Below are positions 1 to 10,676 of a stretch of DNA of 64,000 nucleotides, piece by piece. Location: positions 682,001-746,000 of the forward strand of contig CP051247.1 in the NCBI GenBank assembly GCA_017795105.1, read 5' to 3'. The stretch's first letter is position 1. Every line of letters begins with the position of its first letter. The notes under the pieces are model-generated. The model was not told the DNA's origin. It searched no databases and was given only the letters and a program-made list of their open reading frames with translations. Made by a program: the position numbers and the translations under genes. The stretch is from Planctomycetaceae bacterium (GTDB lineage Bacteria; Planctomycetota; Planctomycetia; Planctomycetales; Planctomycetaceae).

Positions 1-1427
1 ACTTCAAGATGACGATGAAGAAGGATCAGGAGGTCGACATTGATGTCATCGCCCGCCGGGTCCGGTCCGCCATCGATTCGGTTATCGATGTCTACGACGA
101 AAATGGTCGACGCCTCGCAGGAGACGATGACCGTAAACGTCCTGACAGTTGGGTTCGCTTCAAGGCTCCTGCCGACGGCAACTACTACTTCCGGGTTCGC
201 GATCAGCTGAACAACGGGGGGGCCGACTTCCACTACCGGGTGGAAGTGACTCCGGTCAGTCCGTCCATGGAGATCACAACCAACGAGGAACGACGCTACG
301 TCCAGCCGGACGTCGAACTTCCTCAGGGAAGCCGAACCGCGATGCTGCTGAGTATTAAACGCGAGAACTTCGGCGGTGCAGTCCAGTTTATTGCTGAGAA
401 TCTGCCAGCTGGCGTCCGCATTGAATCTCCGGAGAACTGGGCATCGTCCGGCGTCGTGCCGCTCATGTTCCATGCCGAAGAAAATGTTGACCTCGGCAAT
501 CAGTTTGCCAAAATTACCGGACAGTGGACGCATCCGAGCAACAAGGATCTCGTCGTCACCGCTCCGGTTGAACAGCATCACATGAAGATCCGTGGTCGCA
601 ACCAGAACAACTATGTCTGGCTTGAGCGCCTCAACCGGATTCCGATTGTGACCACTGAGAAAGTCCCGTTCGACATCCAGATTGTGCAGCCGAAAGTTCC
701 CCTCGTTCGGGGTGGTCAGATGCAACTGAAAGTTGTCGCCACGCGGGCGGAAGGATTCGATGGAGAGATTAGCGTCCAGGTCCTGCAGAACCCGCCGGGA
801 GTCAACTCGAGTCGTTCGGTGAAGATCGAAAAGGGCAAGACCGAAGCGTTAATTCCGATGAACGCTTCCGGCAACGCTCCGATTCAGGAATCGGCAATTA
901 CCGTGACCGGCACGGCGCGTGTCGGGAATGGAAACATCGCCATCAACACACCGTTCGCGATGTTGAAAGTCGCCGAGAAGTACATGAACCTTGAGTTCGT
1001 TTCGGCAGCCACGGAGCAGGGTGCACCGGTTGACCTGCAGGTCAAGGTCACCAATCTCACTCCGTTTGGCGACAAAGCGCAGGTGAAGCTGGTTGGGCTC
1101 CCGGCCAAGACTTCAACAGAGGAAAAAGAGATTACGAAGGACGATGCTGAGATCATCTTCCCGATCACGACGGATCCGAACACGCCGGTTGGAGAGACCA
1201 AGAATCTCTTCTGCCAGATCACCGTGATCGAGAATGGCGAACCGATCGTCCACAACATCGGGTCGGGACGTCTTCGCGTGAACAAGCCGGCTCCGGTGGT
1301 GGTTGCCAAACCCAAAACTGAAGAAAAGCCTGTGGAGAAGAAGCCGGCTCCACCCAAGCCGAAAGTTCTGTCCCGCCTCGAGCAGCTCCGTCTGCAGCAG
1401 GAACAGATTCGTAACCAGGCCAACTAG
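1..1427 (+). CDS. PPC-domain secreted protein, 5' truncated
   Basis: The frame is already open at the left edge, so the start lies outside the window. The first visible residues (FKMTMKKDQEVDIDV, then SAIDSVIDVYDENG and LAGDDD) match a bacterial pre-peptidase C-terminal (PPC) beta-sandwich: a calcium-type DDD turn followed by WVRFKAPADGNYYFRV. After it come about 350 residues of Ig-like beta-rich sequence, then a Pro/Lys-rich tail (KPAPVVVAKPKTEEKPVEKK). No catalytic motif is visible. In planctomycetes, PPC proteins often sit beside DUF1549/DUF1553 genes, as here (72 bases to the next start). This suggests a secreted or cell-surface binding protein. The ATG at base 9 is internal to the PPC domain and is unlikely to be the real start. 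Confidence 0.75.
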   Translation, partial: FKMTMKKDQEVDIDVIARRVRSAIDSVIDVYDENGRRLAGDDDRKRPDSWVRFKAPADGNYYFRVRDQLNNGGADFHYRVEVTPVSPSMEITTNEERRYVQPDVELPQGSRTAMLLSIKRENFGGAVQFIAENLPAGVRIESPENWASSGVVPLMFHAEENVDLGNQFAKITGQWTHPSNKDLVVTAPVEQHHMKIRGRNQNNYVWLERLNRIPIVTTEKVPFDIQIVQPKVPLVRGGQMQLKVVATRAEGFDGEISVQVLQNPPGVNSSRSVKIEKGKTEALIPMNASGNAPIQESAITVTGTARVGNGNIAINTPFAMLKVAEKYMNLEFVSAATEQGAPVDLQVKVTNLTPFGDKAQVKLVGLPAKTSTEEKEITKDDAEIIFPITTDPNTPVGETKNLFCQITVIENGEPIVHNIGSGRLRVNKPAPVVVAKPKTEEKPVEKKPAPPKPKVLSRLEQLRLQQEQIRNQAN

Positions 1428-1499
1428 TATCCAAGTCGTTTCATGCATCCCACCCCATTTGCCCTGCCTGAAATCGTGAGATCAAAAAGGATCACACCG

Positions 1500-3950
<2,451 letters not shown>

Positions 3951-3958
3951 TTCTGATC

Positions 3959-3994
3959 CCGTCGGTCGGACCAGATTGCCGGTCCGACCGACGG
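3959..3994 (+). terminator. Strong hairpin after the DUF1549/DUF1553 gene
   Basis: A perfect 14-bp inverted repeat (3959-3972 with 3981-3994, 8-base loop) starts 8 bases after the stop codon at 3950. The following bases are only mildly T-rich (ATTCGATTTC). It could be an intrinsic terminator without a strong U-tract, or an mRNA-stabilising hairpin. Confidence 0.55.
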
Positions 3995-4314
3995 ATTCGA
4001 TTTCATAGTGCCGTTAACTTAATTGTGTAGCCGTTCCGTCCGCACGAGTTGCCGCGATTCAGGCGAACACTCGATCCTATGCGGACCTGCGGTAGAGCGA
4101 TCCGCTCTATTACGACAAGCCGCTCCGACCGGCCCTTAGTATCTGATCTGCGATTCGCATTGCCGACTGCTGTTTGCGGGTACTGCGACTGGGAAAGCCT
4201 TCGCGACTGATGCAAACGTGGTCTGAATCTCTCCAACCCAATGCTCTCTTTCGAGCACATTCTCGGAACGTCCTCATGAAATTCCTCGCCTCCCCACAAG
4301 GCCTTGATCGTCCG
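3995..4314. other. Intergenic stretch with a short perfect inverted repeat
   Basis: No convincing gene lies here; the open frames on both strands have no recognisable sequence or signal. At 4093-4109 there is a perfect 7-3-7 inverted repeat (TAGAGCG-ATC-CGCTCTA) followed by TTA. It could be a small operator or a short hairpin. It lies about 205 bases upstream of the chosen start of the next gene, so a promoter for that gene is expected in this stretch, but I could not identify one. Confidence 0.4.
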
Positions 4315-6588
4315 ATGAAGCATCTCCTCGTGCTGACCGCTCTTTGTGGTCTCGGTTTCGGTTTTTCAGAAGTCCACGCTGCGGACGAAGAAAAGGAACC
4401 GGAAAAGAAGATCACTTACGATGACGACATTCTCCCGATTTTTCGTCAGCGTTGCGGCTCCTGCCACAACGGCAACGACCAGAAGGGGGGGCTCGTCCTC
4501 GATACCTATGTCGGCATGATGCAGGGGGGTGGCTCGGGCGATGTCATCGAGCGAGGTGATGCCTCTTCGTCGTATCTCTACATGGTGATTACGCACGAGT
4601 CCGAACCGGTGATGCCGCCGAACCAGCCGAAGATGCCTGAAGCTGAGCTGGCGCTCGTCCGTGACTGGATCGACATGGGTGCCCTGGAAAACAAAGGCAG
4701 TAAGGTCGTTAAGAAAAAGAACGAGCTGGCCAAGATCGAAATTTCGACCGAACGTCCAGCAGACGCACCCGTCATGCCGGCGGAGTCGCTGACTCTTGAC
4801 CCGGTGCATGTTTATGGCCACGCCAACAGCATCACGGCTCTGGCAACAAGCCCCTGGGCTCCACTGGCTGCCGTCTCCGGTTTCGAACAGATCGTTCTGT
4901 ACGACACCAGCACCGGGCTGCTCGCTGGTGTGCTGCCGTTCCCGGAAGGGGTGCCACAGATTCTGAAGTTCAGCCGCAACGGTCAGCTGCTGATGGCTGG
5001 CGGTGGTCGCGGCGGCGCGTCGGGGAAAGTGATCATCTTCGATGTCAAAACCGGAAATCGAGTTGCGGAAGTCGGAAATGAGTACGATTCCGTTCTGGCA
5101 GCCGACATCAGTTCCGATCACGCCATGGTCGCACTCTCCGGCCCTAAACGACTGATCCGAGTCCATTCGGTGCAGACCGGCGAATTGCTGTATGAGAAGA
5201 AGAAGCACACCGACTGGGTGCTCGCCGTGGAATTCTCTCCGGACGGCGTTCTGCTGGCGACAGCCGATCGCAGCAACGGAATGCAGTTGTGGGAATCGCT
5301 GACCGGCAATGAATACCTTAGCTTGAAAGGTCATTCCGGGCCTATTACCGATGTCTCCTGGCGTCCCGATTCCAACATGCTGGGAAGCTGTAGCGAAGAC
5401 GGCACGATTCGCCTGTGGGAACTCAACGACGGTAAGGAAGTGAAACGCTGGAACGCCCATGGGGGCGGAGTCTCCGCCATGGACTTCACCCGGGAAGGAA
5501 ACATCATTTCGATCGGTCGCGATCGGAAGGTGAAGTTGTGGCAACTCGATGGCAAGGAGATCAAGTCGTTCGGTGACCTGAAGGATCTGGGCCTTGAAGT
5601 TGCCTATGACGCCGAGACTAAGCGAACTCTCGGCGGCGACTGGACCGGCGAAGTTCGCGTCTGGGATGCGACGACAGGAACGCAGCTCTTCACTCTGGCT
5701 CCGAACCCGGCTGATCTTCCTCAGCAGCTTTCAAGCGTCAACAAGACTCTCGCAGAACAAACGAATAAAAAGGAAGCGGTGACAAAAGAACTCGCCGCCC
5801 TGAATGCAAAGATCGCCGGCCGCGCTCAGGCCGTCGACGGCAAGAAGAAAGAAATCGCTGGGCAGGAAGCGGCCCTGAAGACTGCCAACGAGCAGAAAGC
5901 CGCCGCTCAATCGAAGGTCGACGCAGCCAAAACCGCATTGTCGAAAGCCAACGGCGAGGTCACCAAACTCACTGGCGTCCGGGATCAGCTTGCGAAGGAT
6001 CTGACTGCTCACCAGAAAGACGTCGCTGCGAAGAAGGACGCTCTGGACAAGGCGACAGCCTCCAAACAAGCTGCCGACAAGAAGGTTGCCGAGCTGAACG
6101 CTCAGATCCAGGAGCTGGAAAAGCAGGGCGAAGCGGCCAAGGATCCGCTGGCTCAGGCGAAAGCGGCTCTGGCGGAAGCTCAGAAAGTCGCTGAGTCTGC
6201 TTCCCAGGCCGTAGCAGCCGCGACGCAGGCCCATCAGGCCGCGACTGCCAAAGTCCAGGCCACTCAGAAAGGTCAGCAGGAAAATGCGACGGCTCTCGCG
6301 GCTGCCCAGAAAGCAGCCGGCGAGCAGACAGCTGCCGTGAAAGCTGCTGAACAGTCCTTGAACACCGCGAACGCCAGTATCGCCAAGTTGAATCAGAGTC
6401 TCCCCGCTCTGAAGAAGCAGCTTGCGGAGATGGAAAAGGCCGCCCCGGCAACCGATGCAGAGAAGAAAAAGCAGGCCGAACTGGCTGCTGCAGCCAAAGA
6501 GACAGAAACGCTTGTTGCCGCTCTGAAAGCCCATCAGCAGCGCGTCGAAAAGCAGATGGCCGGAGCACAGCAGGCATCGGCAAACTGA
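4315..6588 (+). CDS. Cytochrome-c-like / WD40 / coiled-coil secreted protein
   Basis: 757 residues. The ATG at 4315 is chosen because it opens a good signal peptide (MKHLLVLTALCGLGFG, cleavage near VHA-AD); upstream in-frame ATGs at 4174 and 4276 would mask it. Order: PSCyt1-like cytochrome domain with CGSCH (47-51) and a VMPPNQPKMPEAE segment; about six WD40 repeats (roughly 160-455, for example GHSGPITDVSWRPDSN then IRLWEL); then about 290 residues of Ala/Lys/Gln/Glu-rich coiled coil (463-757). Cytochrome plus WD40 is a known planctomycete arrangement. The long coil suggests oligomerisation or a periplasmic or surface scaffold. The function is unknown; it probably acts with the preceding DUF1549/DUF1553 protein. 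Confidence 0.85.
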   Translation: MKHLLVLTALCGLGFGFSEVHAADEEKEPEKKITYDDDILPIFRQRCGSCHNGNDQKGGLVLDTYVGMMQGGGSGDVIERGDASSSYLYMVITHESEPVMPPNQPKMPEAELALVRDWIDMGALENKGSKVVKKKNELAKIEISTERPADAPVMPAESLTLDPVHVYGHANSITALATSPWAPLAAVSGFEQIVLYDTSTGLLAGVLPFPEGVPQILKFSRNGQLLMAGGGRGGASGKVIIFDVKTGNRVAEVGNEYDSVLAADISSDHAMVALSGPKRLIRVHSVQTGELLYEKKKHTDWVLAVEFSPDGVLLATADRSNGMQLWESLTGNEYLSLKGHSGPITDVSWRPDSNMLGSCSEDGTIRLWELNDGKEVKRWNAHGGGVSAMDFTREGNIISIGRDRKVKLWQLDGKEIKSFGDLKDLGLEVAYDAETKRTLGGDWTGEVRVWDATTGTQLFTLAPNPADLPQQLSSVNKTLAEQTNKKEAVTKELAALNAKIAGRAQAVDGKKKEIAGQEAALKTANEQKAAAQSKVDAAKTALSKANGEVTKLTGVRDQLAKDLTAHQKDVAAKKDALDKATASKQAADKKVAELNAQIQELEKQGEAAKDPLAQAKAALAEAQKVAESASQAVAAATQAHQAATAKVQATQKGQQENATALAAAQKAAGEQTAAVKAAEQSLNTANASIAKLNQSLPALKKQLAEMEKAAPATDAEKKKQAELAAAAKETETLVAALKAHQQRVEKQMAGAQQASAN

Positions 6589-6721
6589 TTCGCAGGTTGT
6601 CCCACTCGACGCCACGACTAGAATCGAACATCGAAACAGCAGAGACGCGTTGAGATGGCGCTCTCTGCTCAGCGTGAGTCCCCAATCCATTCGCCCGGTC
6701 TGGACCGGAAGGAAGTTATCG

Positions 6722-7285
6722 ATGAAATACAACCTGGTTCTGATCGCCGCTCTTTCTGCGGCTCTGTCCGCGACCTCGGTTTCCGCCAAGGCCCCCGAGA
6801 GCCCTTTGAGCTACGAAGTGACTTCACTGAGTGGCGAGAAAGTTGATCTTTCCAAGTACAAGGGGAAGGTCGTGATGATCGTCAATGTTGCGAGTCGCTG
6901 TGGCGCAACCCCGCAGTACGAGACTCTGCAACAACTCCACGAAATGTACGGCGACAAAGGCCTTGTCATCCTCGGCTTCCCCTGCAACCAGTTCGGGAAA
7001 CAGGAACCGGGCACCGCGGCTCAGATTCAGGAGTTCTGCACATCGAACTACGGCGTGACTTTCGACATGTTTTCCAAGATCGATGTCAATGGCGACAATG
7101 CTTCGCCGGTCTATAAGCATCTGACCTCGGAAGAGACCAACAAAGACCACGCGGGCGATATCCGCTGGAACTTCGAGAAGTTTCTGATTGGCAAAGACGG
7201 GCAGGTCAAAGCTCGCTTTCGCACCGGGGTGCAGCCTAACTCCGATCAGGTGATCGCCGCGATTGAACGGGAACTGAAGAAGTAA
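6722..7285 (+). CDS. Secreted glutathione peroxidase family protein
   Basis: 187 residues with a signal peptide (MKYNLVLIAALSAALSATSVSA). The start at 6722 follows GGAAGGAAG, and the longer frame from 6650 would mask the signal. It has the thioredoxin-fold peroxidase motifs: catalytic Cys60 (NVASRCGAT), Gln90 (GFPCNQFG) and Trp149-Asn150 (DIRWNFEKF). It is the cysteine, not the selenocysteine, type. It probably reduces peroxides in the periplasm using thioredoxin-like donors rather than glutathione, as many bacterial members do. An intrinsic terminator follows, so it is probably transcribed alone or as the last gene of the upstream unit. Confidence 0.93.
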   Translation: MKYNLVLIAALSAALSATSVSAKAPESPLSYEVTSLSGEKVDLSKYKGKVVMIVNVASRCGATPQYETLQQLHEMYGDKGLVILGFPCNQFGKQEPGTAAQIQEFCTSNYGVTFDMFSKIDVNGDNASPVYKHLTSEETNKDHAGDIRWNFEKFLIGKDGQVKARFRTGVQPNSDQVIAAIERELKK

Positions 7286-7310
7286 GCCGGAGAGCGGACA
7301 CACGTACTCA

Positions 7311-7340
7311 AGCCAGCCGATCCCCGGGCTGGCTTTTTTC
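7311..7340 (+). terminator. Intrinsic terminator after the glutathione peroxidase gene
   Basis: An 8-bp stem AGCCAGCC (7311-7318) pairs with GGCTGGCT (7327-7334) and is followed directly by a run of T to 7339. It is a typical Rho-independent terminator, 26 bases after the stop codon. Confidence 0.85.
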
Positions 7341-7419
7341 ATGGGAGCTGCCGAAAATGCTGGTACTCGCTCAAAGCGTTCGTAAGGTGCTTCCTGAACT
7401 ACAGAAGTCTGGACTGCTC

Positions 7420-9744
7420 ATGTCACCGTTTCCTTTGCTCGATCGCTCATTCGTTCTGATTCTTACCGCTGGCCTGCTGGTGAGCACCGGTGGAAAACTT
7501 TCGGCTGAAGAGAGTGCTCCCACCCGAGGAGAACCGACTTCAACGGAAGAGCGACGGTCGTTCAAAGAGATCGCTGAAGAGTATCGGGATTCGATCGTGA
7601 CGATCACGCACTTGGATCGCAACGGCGAGCAGCTCGGTATGGGGACCGGCTTCGTGATCGACGAGCAGGGTTTGATCGCCACAAATCGTCACGTGCTTGG
7701 AGAAGCCCGACCGATCGAGATCGAGTTTGCAGACGGGAAGAGCTACGACATTGAATCAATCTACGCCAGCGACGAAATAGCCGATCTGGCCATTCTGAAA
7801 ATTGTTCCAGAGTCTCTAAACGGACGGAAGCTGAAGCCGGTGCGCCTTGGCGAGACGGTCGATCAGGGGGACGACGTGGCAGCGATCGGGCACCCCCGGG
7901 GCTACCGGAACTCTCTGGTGACCGGAATCGTTTCTGGAACCGAAGAGATCAACGGCCGCGAGCTGATTCAGGTTTCAATGCCGATCGATCACGGGAACAG
8001 CGGGGGACCGCTGTTGAATCAGCTGGGTGAAGTCATCGGCGTCATTACTTACAAGAGTGCTTCCTCGAACAGCATCGGCTTTGCGATGCCGATCGCGGAA
8101 CTGCAATCGATTCTTGAGAAGCCGAATCCGGTCACGCTCGCTCGCTGGACCACGATTGGCCGGCTCAATCCAAAACACTGGCAGGAATATCTGGGAGCCA
8201 GTTGGACGCAGCGGGCCGGAAGAATTCTTGTCTCCGGCTCGGGGTCTGGTTTCGGTGGGCGTTCGCTGTGCCTGTCTCAGGTCGACCCGCCATCGATCGA
8301 GAAATACGAAGTGCGGGTCATGGTCAAGCTGGGTGACGAAGCCGGGGCAGCCGGATTGATTTTCGATGCCGAGGACCGCGATCACCAGTTCGGGTTCTAT
8401 CCCAGTGGAGGAAAACTGCGGCTGACCCGCTTCGCCGGTCCGACGGTCTACAACTGGCAGATTCTCGAAGAAATCGCCACCCCCGCGTATCGTCCGGGAG
8501 ACTGGAACGAGTTGCTGGTCTCGGTCGACGACTATCACGTTCGCTGTTTTTGCAACGACGAACTCGTCGCCGAGATGCGGAATCGCACTCCCGCAAATAA
8601 CATTCACGTTGGTCTGGCGAAGTTTCGAGACACCACCGCGGAGTTTCGTAGTTTTGAAGTCGGCGAGTCGCTGCAAAGCTCGGGTCTTGAACCTGAACTG
8701 CGTGGGGAGCTGCTGGAACTGGTCGAGGGAACCGCGACCGATCAACTGACCGATCCGACGACGCTGCGACGGATCCGGGAGATGCCGGAAGGCGTACAGA
8801 GCGAACTGGAACTGCTGGCCGAAGAACTTGAACGGCGAGCCAAAGAGCTCCGGAAGCTTCGTCGCCGAAACCACGAGATGGAAGTGACCGAACAGATCCT
8901 GGCGGAGCTCGAACAAACGGACAGCGATGTCATTACGCTCGGGTTGCTGCTCGCACGCTACGACAACGCCGAGATCGATGTCGAAAGCTACCTTCAGTCG
9001 GTCGAATCGATGGTCAATGACGTTCGTGAGCTGTCCGACGATTCCACAGACGACGCCGTCGCACGCCGGAAACTGCTCGATCACTACCTGTTCGAGGAGA
9101 GTGGCTTCCACGGCAGTCGGACCAACTACTATCACAAATCGAACAGCTACCTCAGTGAGGTCATCGACGATCGTGAAGGGCTGCCGATCACGTTGTCGTC
9201 ATTGTATATCGGCATGGCGGAGCGGCTTGAGCTCGACGTTCGCGGGATTGGGCTGCCCGGCCATTTCGTGGTCCGACAATTCATCGACGATGAACCGGGT
9301 GAACTATTTGATGTCTTCGATCGCGGAGAACGGCTCGGGTTGATCGATGCCATCAGTCGCGTGGAAGGCGAGCACCAGCTCCCCTGGAACGATCAGTATC
9401 TGGAACCGCAATCCGAGCGGCAGATTCTTGTCCGGATGATCCGCAATCTTCAGGGGATCTGCGAACAGGAGCAGGATTACCCGGGTGTGCTTCGCTACTT
9501 GAACCTGCTTGTCACTGTCGATTCCGACAATGAGCTCGAACATCGCTATCTGCGTTGCCTGATTGCCATTCGTGAGCGGGAGACGGCTATTGCCCGGGAC
9601 GATCTGGCCTGGCTGAAGACGAATGGCAGTGACGCGATTCCGGCTGCTCGACTCGAGGAACTGGAAGCCTTCGCCTCGCGCTGGCTGGTCGAAAACGAAA
9701 AATCGCCAGCAGACGAGCCTGCTGGCGATGACGATTCCGAATAA
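7420..9744 (+). CDS. Trypsin-like serine protease fused to a SirB1-like domain
   Basis: 774 residues from 7420. That start gives a clean signal peptide (LLDRSFVLILTAGLLVSTGG). An alternative ATG at 7357 has a GGGAG site but sits only 16 bases past the upstream terminator. The N-terminal DegP/HtrA-type protease carries the triad His91 (TNRHVLGE), Asp122 (DLAILKI) and Ser194 (DHGNSGGPLLN). The middle (about 250-415) looks like a concanavalin/DUF1080-type beta-sandwich (AGLIFDAEDRDHQFGFY). A charged helical linker follows, then a SirB1/transglutaminase-like region (NSYLSEVIDDREGLPITLS, GLPGHFVVRQF) and a TPR-like tail. There is no PDZ domain. It is probably periplasmic; the role of the SirB1 part is unknown. 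Its last codons double as a terminator for the opposing gene. Confidence 0.85.
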   Translation: MSPFPLLDRSFVLILTAGLLVSTGGKLSAEESAPTRGEPTSTEERRSFKEIAEEYRDSIVTITHLDRNGEQLGMGTGFVIDEQGLIATNRHVLGEARPIEIEFADGKSYDIESIYASDEIADLAILKIVPESLNGRKLKPVRLGETVDQGDDVAAIGHPRGYRNSLVTGIVSGTEEINGRELIQVSMPIDHGNSGGPLLNQLGEVIGVITYKSASSNSIGFAMPIAELQSILEKPNPVTLARWTTIGRLNPKHWQEYLGASWTQRAGRILVSGSGSGFGGRSLCLSQVDPPSIEKYEVRVMVKLGDEAGAAGLIFDAEDRDHQFGFYPSGGKLRLTRFAGPTVYNWQILEEIATPAYRPGDWNELLVSVDDYHVRCFCNDELVAEMRNRTPANNIHVGLAKFRDTTAEFRSFEVGESLQSSGLEPELRGELLELVEGTATDQLTDPTTLRRIREMPEGVQSELELLAEELERRAKELRKLRRRNHEMEVTEQILAELEQTDSDVITLGLLLARYDNAEIDVESYLQSVESMVNDVRELSDDSTDDAVARRKLLDHYLFEESGFHGSRTNYYHKSNSYLSEVIDDREGLPITLSSLYIGMAERLELDVRGIGLPGHFVVRQFIDDEPGELFDVFDRGERLGLIDAISRVEGEHQLPWNDQYLEPQSERQILVRMIRNLQGICEQEQDYPGVLRYLNLLVTVDSDNELEHRYLRCLIAIRERETAIARDDLAWLKTNGSDAIPAARLEELEAFASRWLVENEKSPADEPAGDDDSE
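9689..9729 (-). terminator. Minus-strand terminator lying inside the protease coding sequence
   Basis: A perfect 11-bp stem (9702-9712 with 9719-9729, 6-base loop), read on the minus strand, is followed by TTTTTCGTTTTCG. It would terminate the FmdB-like gene ending at 9776. It lies entirely inside the last 19 codons of the plus-strand protease gene. Confidence 0.65.
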
Positions 9745-9775
9745 TCAAGAGGCAGCCAAGGCCGCCACTGCTCAC

Positions 9776-9994
9776 CTACTGCGGCAGGCGGCAGCAATGC
9801 GGATTGCAGGGCGGGGCGTCCGACGGAGGGCACGCTCCGGCAACCGGAAACTGATTCACGCGAGCCGTGGGAACGCTCAGCAGCTTCTCCAGTTTTCGGC
9901 CCCCACAGTCAGGACACTCCGCATCGCGCGGCGTCCTGACCAAGAGTTCGAATTCCGACTCACAGCCGGGACAACGATATTCAAAAAGCGGCAT
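9776..9994 (-). CDS. FmdB-type zinc-ribbon protein
   Basis: 72 residues. It begins MPLFEYRCPGCESEFELLV, the signature of the FmdB/CxxC_CXXC_SSSS putative regulatory family. Two knuckles, C8-x2-C11 and C27-x2-C30, make one zinc ribbon. The C-terminus carries extra cysteines (ACPPSDAPPCNPHCC). The molecular role of the family is not settled. The gene converges on the protease gene, and its terminator overlaps that gene's 3' end. The anti-sigma gene lies 30 bases upstream on the same strand, so co-transcription is possible. Confidence 0.85.
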   Translation of the reverse strand: MPLFEYRCPGCESEFELLVRTPRDAECPDCGGRKLEKLLSVPTARVNQFPVAGACPPSDAPPCNPHCCRLPQ

Positions 9995-10024
9995 TTCAGG
10001 AGTTCCGTGACAAGTCGACGATGC

Positions 10025-10630
10025 TTACGGACGCAGTGACTTAAACTGCTCGTGAAAGCGAAGCATATCCTGCTTCATCATATCGCGAAACTCTTCCCGC
10101 TCCAGTTCCTCGGCTCGTGTAAAGGACGAGGACGTTTCTTCCCAAGACGGGTTGGCCAGCGTCGTGCCATCGATCAGCGAGACGCCGCCATTGAACTCCG
10201 AATGAGCGGACTGCTGGACCGGCATCAACGGGAGCATCATTCCCTGCGTGCCACGGGCACGAGTCGTCTGATAGATCCGATTGCCGGAAGGACGACTGTC
10301 GAGGAAGACGATCGCCAGGGCCAGGCAGGCTGCCGTCATTGAGAAGACCGGGACCAGATGGCGTTTGAAGTCCTGCATCGTGCTGGAGCGCACCCGCTTC
10401 TCAGGCAATCGCTTCGACAGCGAGTTCCAGAGCGAGCAACGGAGCTGAGGAACGTCCTCCTCATGCACATGATTGATTGCCGCCATCGACTGGCAAAGAC
10501 CTCGATAATACTCGCGACACTGCGGACAGCTGGATACGCTGCGACGGAGATGTTCGGGCAACTCCACCACAGCATCCCGGCCGGCCAGGGAGGCCAGCTG
10601 CTGCCGATTTTCAACGCAATGACAACTCAT
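10025..10630 (-). CDS. Putative anti-sigma factor with one membrane segment
   Basis: 201 residues from the ATG at 10630, preceded by AGGTG. The longer frame to 10945 overlaps the sigma gene and has no domain. The N-terminus has a zinc-finger-like His/Cys cluster (CHCVENRQQ; H27, C35, C38 in PEHLRRSVSSCPQC). A single transmembrane helix (about 91-110, VFSMTAACLALAIVFL) follows, then a periplasmic tail that is acidic and Met-rich at the end. The order, sigma then membrane zinc-finger protein 46 bases later, is the usual ECF sigma/anti-sigma pair. The His-Cys spacing is wider than the HxxxCxxC typical of ZAS domains, so metal binding is an inference. Confidence 0.72.
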   Translation of the reverse strand: MSCHCVENRQQLASLAGRDAVVELPEHLRRSVSSCPQCREYYRGLCQSMAAINHVHEEDVPQLRCSLWNSLSKRLPEKRVRSSTMQDFKRHLVPVFSMTAACLALAIVFLDSRPSGNRIYQTTRARGTQGMMLPLMPVQQSAHSEFNGGVSLIDGTTLANPSWEETSSSFTRAEELEREEFRDMMKQDMLRFHEQFKSLRP

Positions 10631-10676
10631 AATCGCACCTGATACGTTAACTGTTCCTTGGGGCCAGCTCATGAAT

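Noticed and set aside
5731..6789. 352-codon minus-strand open frame
   Set aside because: Antisense to the coiled-coil region of the cytochrome-WD40 protein; low-complexity Leu/Gly/Cys-rich shadow.
6722..7285. Selenoprotein form of glutathione peroxidase
   Set aside because: The catalytic position is a TGC/TGT cysteine codon (SRCGAT) and no in-frame TGA is present.
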